Shown here: positions 54,647-64,000 of the stretch, piece by piece
How positions within the stretch are numbered: the first letter of the stretch is position 1
Layout of the letters: every line of letters begins with the position of its first letter
NCBI GenBank assembly: GCA_036936605.1
Contig: JAUPFV010000002.1
Span: forward strand, 318,882,893-318,946,892
Length of the DNA stretch: 64,000 nucleotides
Direction: 5' to 3'
DNA from: Limnanthes douglasii subsp. nivea
Lineage: Eukaryota; Streptophyta; Magnoliopsida; Brassicales; Limnanthaceae
Translations under genes and position numbers: made by a program
Notes under the pieces: generated by a model
The model's database searches: none
Told to the model about the DNA's origin: nothing
Seen by the model: the letters and a program-made list of their open reading frames with translations, nothing else

Positions 54647-57600
54647 CTACTCCAAGTACATCCGGAGGTGCTCAATATTCCAAGGGTGATTCAACATCCT
54701 TCCATCTTTGTCTTGGAGCCGGTATGTTCCAGGCTTAAGCTTTTCAATGACCACATAGGGTCCTTCCCAAGTTGGAGCCAATTTACCGAACTGCCTCTCT
54801 TTAGTGTGTAAGAAAACGTTTCTCAACACCTTATCCCCCGGTTGAAAATCCCTTCTCTTGATTTTAGAAGCAAACCTGCTTCTCATCAAACCTTGATAGT
54901 GCACAGCTCTAAGGTGTGCCTTAACTCTTCTTTCCTCTATCAAATCAAGTTGACCTCGGATAGCCCCCTCGTTAGCGTGTTCGGAGAAATTATGAACTCG
55001 AAATGAAGGGAGAGTTGCTTCTAGAGGAGGTATGGCATCCATCCCATAGACCAAGGCAAAAGGTGACTCTTGTGTTGCAGCCCCAGGTGTAGTCCGGTAA
55101 GCCTACAGAATTTCTTGCAAATAACTAGGCCATTTTCCAGCAGCCCCTTCTAAATTTTTATTCAAACCGGACAGTATAGTTCTGTTAGCCACCTCAATTT
55201 GACCATTTTCTTGCGGGTGGAAAGGTGAAGAGAAACAATGTTGTATACCTCTAGAGGCACAAAAGCTCTCCATTTCCTTGTTGTCGAACTGTGGCCCATT
55301 GTCTGTTGTTATCTTCTGTGGAATTCCAAATCTGCAACAGATATTGGATAAAATGTATTTTATGACAGCTTTTGAAGTTGTTCCTGCCAATGGAGCTGCT
55401 TCGATCCACTTCGAAAAATAATCAATAGCAACAATTATTGTCTAGCGTCCTCCGGATGCCATAGGTAGAGGTCCCACAAAATCCAACCCCCATCGAGCAA
55501 AAGGTATAGGCTCAGAAACTGAATCTAAAGGGATGGCTAGGATATGAATTTCATTGTTATATCTCTGGCATGGGTCACACCTCCTCACCAGCTCCTTAGC
55601 ATCTTGCATTATAGAGGGCCAATAATAACCAGCCAATAAAACTCTCCTTGTTAGAGCCCTGAATCCACAGTGAGCTGATCCCTCACCATCATGTAATTCG
55701 GAGAGGACTATTTGAGATTCATCAACCTCCAAACATCGTAAGAGGGGTTTACTGTAAGACTTTTTATAAAGAACATCTTTTAGTATGATAAAACCACGAG
55801 CCTTGTACTTTACTTTTCTTGCTATTGACTTATCCGGAGGCAAGATACTATCGGAGAGATATTGAAGGAGAGGAAACCTCCAATCTTGAGGCTGTTTCAT
55901 CTGTATATCAAAGCTTTCTTCCTCCTTACCCATATTGAGTTGAATGAAAGGGCAATCCAGCACATGGATCCAAGGGTATGATTCAGTATAGGCTATGGTT
56001 GCCAAGGAGTCTGCTAGTTCATTTTCTGTTCGGGGTATGTGCTCATAAACAATGCTCTTGAACTTAAGTGCCACATCTTTAAGAAGAAGTAACTATTTTA
56101 TTAGCTGCTCCTTTTTTGCTTCAGACTGACCTTGTGCATGATGGATAAGAAGCTGAGAATCACTCATCAACCTGACCCTTTTGGCTCCACAAATAAGAGC
56201 TAACTTTAAACCAGCTATAACAGCTTCATATTCAGACTCATTATTAGAAGCCCTAAAAGAAAAACATATAGCTTGGTACATTTTGTCACCATATGGAGAG
56301 GTCAAGCACACCCCTGCACCACATCCCATAGTACTTGATCCACCATCAGTCCGAACGACCCAAACCTTTTTATATTTCACATCAGTTGCTTGCTCTGTAT
56401 CCCGATCTGAATGGAATTCAACGAAGAAATCAGCCACAGCTTGGGCTTTGATTGCTGTCCGAGGAGAAAAATCAATATCGAAGTCCCTCAGTTCCACTGA
56501 CCACTTAGTCATTCTACTCGAAATATCTGCCTTTTGAAGAACGTTTTTCAGGGGATAGGATGCCCAGACAATAATAGGATAAGCCTGAAAATAAGGCCTC
56601 ATCTTCCTCGCAGCAATTACCAGGGCTAATGCTAACTTTTCAAGCTTTAGATATCGTTTTTCTGCATCTATCAAGCTCTTGCTGATGTAATACACTGGAC
56701 GGGGATAATTATCCACCTCTCTCACCAACACGGCACTTATGGCACAACCGGAAACTGCCAAGTATACGAAAAGAGTCTCTCCATCAACAGGTTTATATAA
56801 AGTCTTGGGGGAGGACAGATGTTTTTTAATTTCATTAAAAGCCTCATCACATTGTGAAGTCCAGTCGAATCCCTTTGTACCTTTTAAAGTTTGAAAGAAC
56901 GGGGCACACTTGTCCAAAGACCTTGAAATAAATCAATTTAACGCAGCCAACCTCCCAGTCAACCTTTGTACTTCTTTAATATTCCGAGGTGGCTCCATTT
57001 GGAATAAATCATTAAGCTGGTCTGGATCGGTCTGTATCCCTTGCTCACTTATTATATACCCTAGGAATTTTCCGGACTGTACTCCGAACACACACTTTTC
57101 TGGATTTAGTTTCAAATTTACTTTTACTAAGTTAGTAAAAGTTTCTTGGAGATCTGTCAAGTGTAGCTCTCCGTCCACACTTTTAACCATCATGTCATCG
57201 ATGTATACCTCCATATTTCTTCCAGTTTGATCAGCAAAGGCTTTGTTTACTAACCTCTGATAAGTAGCCCCGACATTTTTTAACCCAAATGGTATCACCT
57301 TGTAACAATGAAGGCCCCTATCAGTAACAAACGTAGTATGCTCCTGATCTTTCGGGTATACTTGAATCTGGTTATACCCGGAGAAGGCATCCATGAAAGA
57401 TAGTAGCTTATTCCCAGATGTGGAATCTACCAACTGATCAATCCGAGAAACTGGGTACAAATCTTTTGGACAAGCTCTGTTGAGATCTGTGAAATCGATA
57501 CACATGCGCCACTTGCCATTTTTCTTTTTCACCAAGACCGGATTGGCTGTCCATAAAGGATATTGAGACTCATTTATGTGCCCCATTTTGGTAAGTCTGT

Positions 57601-57934
57601 CGACTTCTTGAACTATAACATCGACCTTTTCCTTGGAAAAATCTCTCCTCTTTTGTACCACAGGTGTTATGTCTCTTTGGATGGACAGGTGGTGGGATAT
57701 AATATCTGATGGTACCCCGGTAACATCAGCATTGCACCAAGCAAAAACATGCTGATGGTCTTTTAAGAACTTCAACATCTTACCCTTTAGTTCGGATGTC
57801 ACTTTGGACCCTATCTTAACATATTTTCCCTCTTCCAAAGAATGTGTTTCAACTTCTTCAACTGGTATTAAAACTCCACGGGTCTCTCTGGGGTCATCAA
57901 CCTCACCCTCACCCCCAGAAATCTCCTCAAATTG
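54647..57934 (-). pseudogene. RT - RNase H - RNase H - integrase, element C
   Basis: Contiguous with the UAG at 57935. RT is largely open (57838-56933) with intact YIDD (plus 57194-57205) and VIPFGLKNVGATYQRLV. A stop near 56930 and further breaks near 56093, 55442, 55103 and 55060 separate first RNase H, second RNase H (VRTDGGSS, ESEYEAVIAGL), integrase zinc region (HCGFRALTRR, CDPCQR), core (TTDNGPQF, IEVANR) and C-terminus (GDKVLRNV, GPYVVIEKL, HLRMYLE). Domain content is complete but the frame is not. Confidence 0.9.
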
Positions 57935-57937
57935 CTA
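57935..57937 (-). other. In-frame UAG between protease and RT (element C)
   Basis: The context on the minus strand is GAG GAA TAG CAA TTT GAG. The zero frame stays open from here through the linker into RT for over 300 codons. Confidence 0.8.
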
Positions 57938-58390
57938 TTCCTCATTGATACGAACTGCCCCCAACGTTCGAGGAGCCAGTGTCGTTGCATAACATTCTCT
58001 TGCTACCTTTTGGCTGCTCCGAACAACTCCCACTTATCCTTGCACAACATATTTCAAACATTGATGGACTATTGAGGCCACTGCATGCATCCTAGAGAGC
58101 TAAGACCTCCCTAGAATAGCATTATAACAAGTGGGACAATCCACTACGACAAACAGTATTCTAACCATCTTCTTAAAAGGGCCCTTACCCAACAAAATTT
58201 CCTCTTCAAACTCCCCGACCACCTCTGCTGAGTTTCCAGTGAAACCCACAATTGACCTGTTCGAACGCTGAATTACCACAGGATTTTTCATCTTTTTGTA
58301 GGAAGTCAAAAAGAGGATATTGGCTGAACTCCCAGTATCCGCCAAAATTCGTCTTATGTCATTGCCACCAATGGATGCTCCTATGACAAC
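57938..58390 (-). pseudogene. Aspartic protease, element C
   Basis: This copy reads in frame from the gag spacer into the protease (GASIGGNDIRRILADTGSSANILF), showing the ancestral fusion. A TAG at 58100-58102 interrupts it near CYNAILGRS. The remainder to RINEE stays in frame up to the linker UAG. Confidence 0.88.
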
Positions 58391-60285
58391 AACATCTTCA
58401 TGAGGACCTGCTATATCCCTTAAGTCATCTTCATCGAAAACAATGAAGGGAAATGGAATCTGTGATTGATAGGAAGTCATGCCTCCCTCCAGTTGGGTAG
58501 CTAAAGTATGAACATGCCTCTTCCTCGAAGAAGCAGTGGGACCTGTCATGGTATCCCCTCCGAAAATTGTGAGTGACTCAAAAAAGTTAATAATCCCGGA
58601 CACTGTTTTACAACGTTCCTCAATGGCACCCACTCTGTTTCGAGTTGGATCAGGGCCCAAGTACTCTGACTCTACATCGAATCTCTCGATTATCACCATA
58701 GCTCCCTCCGGAGCGGATGTGCCTGCATTATTTAGAGCAGCCCGATGAGCATTATCAGGCCTATTTCCTCATCTTCTTTTAAAAATATGCTCCCAACTTT
58801 CCTCTTTCAATTAAATTCTGGACTTCTTGCTTTAAAGCAATACAATCCTCAGTGGTATGGCCGGTATCATTATGATACTGACAGAAGCAATTGCTACGAT
58901 GCTCCTTAGGAGATTGTAGCGCAGCCGGCCTTCTATAGTGTCCTTCTTCCTTTGTTTTGTCATAAATGGTGGCTACACTTTCTTTTAACTCAGCAAACCA
59001 CTCTGGTTGAACCCAAAGCCCTCTCTTATTTCTAGATTGCTGACTCTAGGCAGGCGCAGCTGGCTGAGACTGAGCTTTAGCTCTGTTATGACCCTGCCCG
59101 ACCTCCCTTGCCTTGTTCCCGGACTGATTTTGGTTGGGGTTTGGTGCAACCATAGCAGACCTCACCTGTCTGTGCACCCTAGTTTTCTTTGTTTCATCCA
59201 CGTTAATTTGCTTTCCAACCTGATTCAGTAAACCTCCTCATGTCATGGCCTTTTTTCTTGTCACTGAATCAGCCAAATTTCCAGGGTTTAAGCCCTGCCT
59301 CAGAGAAGTTATTGCTACTTGTTCGAAGCAATCAACCAACCCATTTTTTGTGTTTACAAAGCGACTTATATATTCCTTCAGAGATTCATTCAGTTCTTGG
59401 GCACAATGGATAATTGTGTCTCCATTGCCCTTCACCTCCTTACTTCCAACAAACTACCTCCGGAAGGCCACCCAAAAGGTATCGAAATTTCTGATGCACC
59501 CCTGTGGTAGGCTGTTATACCACTTCAGGGCACTCCTCGTAAAAGACTGGGAGACTGCTCTAAAAAGCAGCTTATCGTCATCATTGAAATTCATCACGAA
59601 ATTTTTGAATTGTTCCAAGTGATTGTCCGGGTCTTTACTGCCATCGTATTTTTCCATCTTCGTGCTATCGAACCTCTTGGGGAGGTTCCCGGACAGGATC
59701 TTGGATGACAATGGAGATTGTCTCCAATTTCGGCCACGACTGAAAACGATATCCTCGTTAGGAGTTGCAAAGATACCTGGTTCATCATGGAAGGAAAAAT
59801 GATCCACCAGTATCCGGTCTATGTGTCTCCGACTATGAGATGACCCTTTGCCTATATGCCTCTTTAACTTTCCATGCATATCCTTTTTTTTAATACTTCT
59901 TAACCAACTTTTGTTTCTTTTTAGATCGGCCCTCATCACTGCTGGAGGACAAGGATTCTTCAACTTCATCTTCACCCGAGGAGCTACTGGAAGATTCTGA
60001 GTCTCAATCAGAGCTCTCCACTGGCCTAGATCGGTGAGACTTTTTAGAGCTAGCATGAGTCTTCTTCGTACTCACATGGGTTTTCGAAGGCTCATGCTCT
60101 CTAGGGTTGTCAGTATGATGAGTAACTGATGCCTTTGACTTTTCTTGTATGCCCATCTTTGCCTTCTCTGCCCTCAGGGCTTCTATCTCACCTTTTAATT
60201 TATCACGCTCCTCGATGGTATATTCATCATTTTCTCCTACCACTTCAAGCAAAGCTGGTGGTACTTCCAGGGTGTCCGGATTCAT
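58391..60285 (-). pseudogene. gag, element C
   Basis: Starts MNPDTLEVPPALLEVVGEND at 60285. It is broken by TGA at 60004, a shift near 59880, TAG at 59454, TGA at 59238 (TGG to TGA) and TAG near 59046. Near 58775 a 1-bp insertion lies just before the TGA (58769-58771) that A also has after KRR. Capsid (SKILSGNLPKRFD, HLEQFKNFVMNF, ALKWYN) and knuckle (CQYHNDTGHTTEDC) are recognisable. The spacer (GGDTMTGPTASSRKRHVH) runs in frame into protease. Confidence 0.88.
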
Positions 60286-60357
60286 TCAGACTGGTTTTTT
60301 AGATGGTTTTGAATGTTAGATTCAGGCACCATCGTTCTCCCACTGTGGTCGCCAATT

Positions 60358-60773
60358 TGATGTGGTTTATTTTTGTATGAGGTTAAGTTTGTAACTTTTG
60401 TCTAGAGTTTTGGGGAATTTTGAGAGTATTTAATGTTTGGGTAGAATGTAGAGGAAGAATTGAGCTGACTGGTTGTATTTAATTTTCATTACCCCCATTT
60501 AATGTTGGTGGTTGGGTATTTATACCCTTATATTTGGGCCACATGGGCTTTCCGATCGTGTTTAATGAATTCGGGTCGAGTTTAAAGACCCATTAGTTCT
60601 AAGTAAATAGGCAGCTTAGTCAAAAAGTGATTAGGTTTTAAGTACTTTAGTTCTGTTCGAGCAGTTTAGTAGATGATAGTTTTCCGAACTGCCCCTGTCC
60701 GGTGAGGTGGACATTGTCCAAGTTGACCCTGTCCGGTTCCCATAAAGTGTGGTGACAGAATCCGGACTCATCA
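60358..60773 (-). repeat. 5' LTR of element C with adjacent PBS
   Basis: 416 bp. The PBS on the minus strand (TGGCGACCACAGTGGGAG) lies at plus 60337-60354, three bases from the LTR. The outer end TGATGAGTCCGG abuts AAAGA. Confidence 0.94.
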
Positions 60774-60778
60774 AAAGA

Positions 60779-61150
60779 TGTTGCTCTTGAATGTTAATGC
60801 GGATATCATATTGTAATTTATCTATATACGATCAGTCTGATTCATGACATCAAGTTAGACAGGATTTGATCACCGAATCGTAAGGTCAATGCGATTTATG
60901 GGAGAGAGTGTTTGATGGTGCACAATACGTTAACAACCTATTATAAAGGTTAGGTTGTGGTAATAAGTATTAGATGACGTTACCCGACATTTGCTTGGTG
61001 ATAGACACTCGATATCAGTGTATCGCATACCACATATTTCTCCAACTTTATAATACATATTTACCTTTACGTAGTGTACCCCCTTATCGTATCCTACACA
61101 TGAAGTTAATTTAGGTTTCGTACATGGTAACCACTACATTAAAGTTAGTA
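60779..61150 (+). pseudogene. OTU-like C-terminal part of the MULE pseudogene
   Basis: This continues the MULE frame broken at 50312. A block reading MTLPDICLVIDTRYQ (about 60973-61020) is followed by TYLPLRSVPP (about 61050-61080). GNHYIKV (about 61125-61145) matches the order of OTU-like cysteine proteases fused to plant MULE transposases, where a block like 'WMTMPDMG..IASRYN', then 'FLPLR.PPP', precedes the catalytic His in 'NHFVQV'. The Cys loop near the insertion point is not recognisable. Several stops are present. Confidence 0.65.
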
Positions 61151-63373
61151 AATTATTATAATTTATAGTATTTTATTTTATTCGTTACAAAATATTTAGC
61201 TGAATTTTATTTGTACAAGTTGTATTGAATGGATCATTGTCAGAAATATATCATAGTTGGTTCGTGTTTCGCACTAACAAAAATGTAAACGGTTGGACAA
61301 TACTACTCGAAAAATGGTTCGATAAATATTATAAAATCAAGCACTTGTAAACATCCACCGCGCATGATGGAAAAACATACTTATATATGTGAGCGGAGAT
61401 CGATGATTACATATACGTGTTACTTATTTTTTGTATCGATTCGACGAATATTTTAGTTTTATTTAATTATCGTTCGGACATAAGTGTATTGTTGGACTCG
61501 TTTTTTGTTATTGTTTGATATTATTATCTTAATTACTTTATGTTATGTTTCTTTTTGCAAAACCCTTGAAAACATACTCCAAAAAAGACCAAACCATAAC
61601 TTTCCAGTACAATATTCGCAACATATATGCATGAACAATGTACACTTTTACGCGCTTTTATGCAAATTACGAACTCTAGTTACACAATTTCTTGCTAACT
61701 CACGTACATATGCACGCAAATACGACATTTTCACAAGTCCTGAATGCGCGAAGCCTACTGGAAATATTTCAAATTCTATTTTTTGTGTCTTATATCAGAT
61801 CAAAATTAAATATTTTTTGCATGAACCGTTCACTTTAGTCATTATAAACAATTTACACAAAAATAAAAGAAGAAAAAAAACTTAAATTTGACTAAAAACA
61901 TGTCGAATAACAACTTACAAAGTCTAAAACTGAAACAACAAATTAGGAATTTATAATCTTAAACAACAAACTTAGAAATTCAGAAACTCAAAACATAACT
62001 TATAAATTCTAAAACTCAAACAACAAATTGTGATATATAGAACTCAAACAACAAATTGTGATATATAAAACTCAAACAACAACTTAATACTGAGTACGAC
62101 CATAAATATTTTTTATAGCACATAGTTTATCGAATTTTATTTGTCAGGCTAGTTCCATTTAATCAACTTCCTTTCTTTTTTCGCAATTTGGTAGTCCACC
62201 GTAACATCACACATTTCCTTTTCCCTAATGGTATCTATTTAGGACTGAAAGTATTCAGCTGGTATCCATTAATTTATCGGTGGCCAATAAATTAAACAAC
62301 TTAAACGTCGTATGTCGTTCTTTGCCGGTGAGGTTAAAAACTAGTTGTACACGATGTTTCATTAGATAGGTGCACCTAGTTTTAACCTCGTCCAAACATC
62401 TATAAATTTTAGGAGGCTGGACGTGTTCCCTACTGTAAATGAAGTATAGTTGGCATATCATTTCTTCCCCGTAGGTTTTACCCCATTCCTCACTATAGGT
62501 TGTCGCCATATTGACGGAGCCTTTATTCAAATATTCATCTTCAAACTCAGTCAAACCATGAATTTTTCTAATATTTTATGTGTTTGAGTTTTTAAGTTTT
62601 ATTATTACAAGAGTAAAGCCTCTATTTATTGAGTTTTTGTCCATGGATAACGTAATCCAAATAGACCTATGACTATTATACACGTGTTAGTTATGAATAA
62701 TATAATCTCATAACCCAATCAGTTTGTGACACATAATATAAAAAAACATAGCATATTCCTATGTGTGTCAGGATAAACCCATGTGATGTTTTAATGTTTA
62801 CATTTGAGAGTCAAGTTATAACATATAAGGGTCGAGTTATAACACCATCAAAATTTTAGCAATATATATTTAGAGTAAACGACAACGTATACATATAAAC
62901 ATACATAAAATCAGTCGCGCTATCGGTATGCAACATAAATCATATATAAATAAACATGGCTAAATAAAACATAAATTAAGTATAGAAAATATAGAGTACA
63001 ATAAAAACTACAACCAAAAGTAACAAAGTAGTCAGTATAAAATAGTCGCGATAAATGCCAAAGATACAATAACATAGTAATAGAATACAAAATGTAAAAT
63101 CAGTCATGTTCTCCGTATTGGCGCACTACTTTAGAACAACCTCCAACGACTCACTAATCTCCACCAAACTCATCACATGTGACCTCGAATGTACGTCGAT
63201 AATATGATCGGACAAGTCACATTACCTAGCCTGATATATGCTTGATGTTAGGTTGACCATAACATAAACATCGACTTACTGAAAATCTGGATCAATCAAC
63301 ATGTACCATAGGTGAGACTGGACCCATAAAGTGTATAAAGAGGTTGTACTATGTCGCAATCTACTATAACTAT
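61151..63373. other. AT-rich DNA, no recognised gene
   Basis: An open frame 61484-61885 (+) and one of 99 codons at 62255-62554 (-) show no recognisable domain. The second has a balanced composition with several Cys and Trp residues and could be a fragment of a transposon gene. A short tandem repeat lies at 62020-62085. The segment 62560-63373 shows no recognised feature. Confidence 0.35.
62020..62085. repeat. 28-bp tandem repeat
   Basis: Two full units and one partial unit of 'aactcaaacaacaaattgtgatata', in a wider field (61915-62090) of related 'ctcaaacaacaaa' words. Confidence 0.8.
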
Positions 63374-63866
63374 TGATGAGTCCGAATTCGAAGAGCTCCC
63401 CGGAAGGGTAGTCCAAAGTAAAACTCCCCGAAAATCGGACAGACTCCAAGACTATAATCCGAACAGGACTGTTTGATCCGGACAGGTGATTTTGGACACA
63501 GCAAACATAAGACGATTCGAACTATGACTAAAGTACTTTTAAACCTAATCACTATCTGACTAAGCTACCTGTGCATTTGCTTAAACTTCATGGGTCTTTA
63601 AACATGACCCGGGTCCATGAAACTTGACCCGAAAGCCCATAAGGGCCCAAATTACACACTATAAATACCCAACCACCAGCATTAACTATAAAAAAAGAAA
63701 AATTAACTGCTGCCAGGCTGCTCAATTCTCTCACCACCCTTAAAACACCTTGAAATACCCTGAAATATCTTGAAACACCACCACACCACCGTGAAACACC
63801 CTTACGCCGCCTTAAAACTCCACTTAAAATTACCAGCCTACCCTCAGGCTACTTTTATCCACACCA
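63374..63866 (+). repeat. 5' LTR of element D
   Basis: 493 bp, TGATGAGTCCG to TTATCCACACCA. TATA box (TATAAATA) at 63660-63667. The U3 part has repeated CCGGA/CGGACAG words. It is closest to the LTR of A and ends with a run of 'gaaacaccaccac' words. The preceding five bases are ACTAT; the other flank lies outside the window. Confidence 0.92.
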
Positions 63867-63869
63867 AAT

Positions 63870-63887
63870 TGGCGACCACAGTGGGAG
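63870..63887 (+). promoter_or_regulatory. Primer binding site (D)
   Basis: TGGCGACCACAGTGGGAG, identical to that of B and C, three bases after the LTR. Confidence 0.75.
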
Positions 63888-63939
63888 GCGACGGTGCCTG
63901 AATCAAACATTCAAAACCAAGTAAAAGAATTCTGTCCGA

Positions 63940-64000
63940 ATGAATCTGGATAATCCAGAGCTTCCACCAGCTTTGCTCGAAGTGGTGGAAGAGAACGATG
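63940..64000 (+). CDS. gag start, element D (runs off the window)
   Basis: The first 20 codons, MNLDNPELPPALLEVVEEND, are nearly identical to the gag N-termini of B and C. Whether the rest is intact cannot be seen. Confidence 0.85.
   Translation, partial: MNLDNPELPPALLEVVEEND

Larger units (their letters stand above)
50313..60773 (-). mobile_element. Tat-type Ty3/gypsy element C, full length
   Basis: This is a complete 10.46-kb element on the minus strand. The 5' LTR is 60358-60773 and the 3' LTR is 50313-50732. The target duplication AAAGA is at 50308-50312 and 60774-60778. The internal plan is identical to A and B. The LTRs differ at roughly 20 places by eye, similar to B. The LTR 3' end reads CCACATCA or CCACACCA instead of the TTATCCACACCA of A, B and D, so it is a distinct subfamily. 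It inserted inside the OTU-like part of the MULE pseudogene. Confidence 0.96.

Overview
The window looks like nuclear DNA of a flowering plant, most likely a eudicot. It is AT-rich and has plant-type spliced genes (an LEA protein and a PPR protein) embedded in a nest of plant transposable elements: Ty3/gypsy elements of the Tat type with two RNase H domains, an L1-like LINE, hAT-like and MULE DNA transposons, and plant mobile domain debris. I cannot name the species. No tRNA, rRNA or organellar block was noticed.

Layout. 1-4941: old debris, comprising a decayed Tat-type element, a probable copia LTR, a decayed solo LTR and low-complexity DNA. 4942-14871: Tat element A (minus strand, flanked by TGTTA), with its 5' LTR deleted. 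14872-21600: a plant-mobile-domain pseudogene, then a field of degenerate 'GAGAC'-type repeats. 21600-27418: the only two host genes, an LEA-like gene (+) and a P-class PPR gene (-). 27497-33780: a full-length LINE (-) with a 17-bp target duplication, inserted just upstream of the PPR start. 34095-37204: a hAT-like element. 37205-47618: Tat element B (+, flanked by ACCTC), inserted 2 bp inside the hAT right end. 48160-61150: a MULE transposase-OTU pseudogene, split by Tat element C (50313-60773, -, flanked by AAAGA). 61151-63373: no recognised gene. 63374 to the end: 5' LTR and gag start of Tat element D (+).

The main story is the Tat family. In element orientation each copy carries LTR, PBS, gag, protease, RT, RNase H, a second (archaeal-type) RNase H and integrase. 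On the opposite strand, between integrase and the 3' LTR, lies a long accessory gene of about 960 codons with its own TATA box and one small spliced intron. The convergent stop codons are about 500 bp apart, and that gap holds three conserved stem-loops. All three long copies and the old fragment share an in-frame UAG between protease and RT, in a context close to known plant-viral leaky stops. This suggests stop-codon readthrough as the route to Pol. All copies are damaged now by nonsense codons and frameshifts, many of them C-to-T type.
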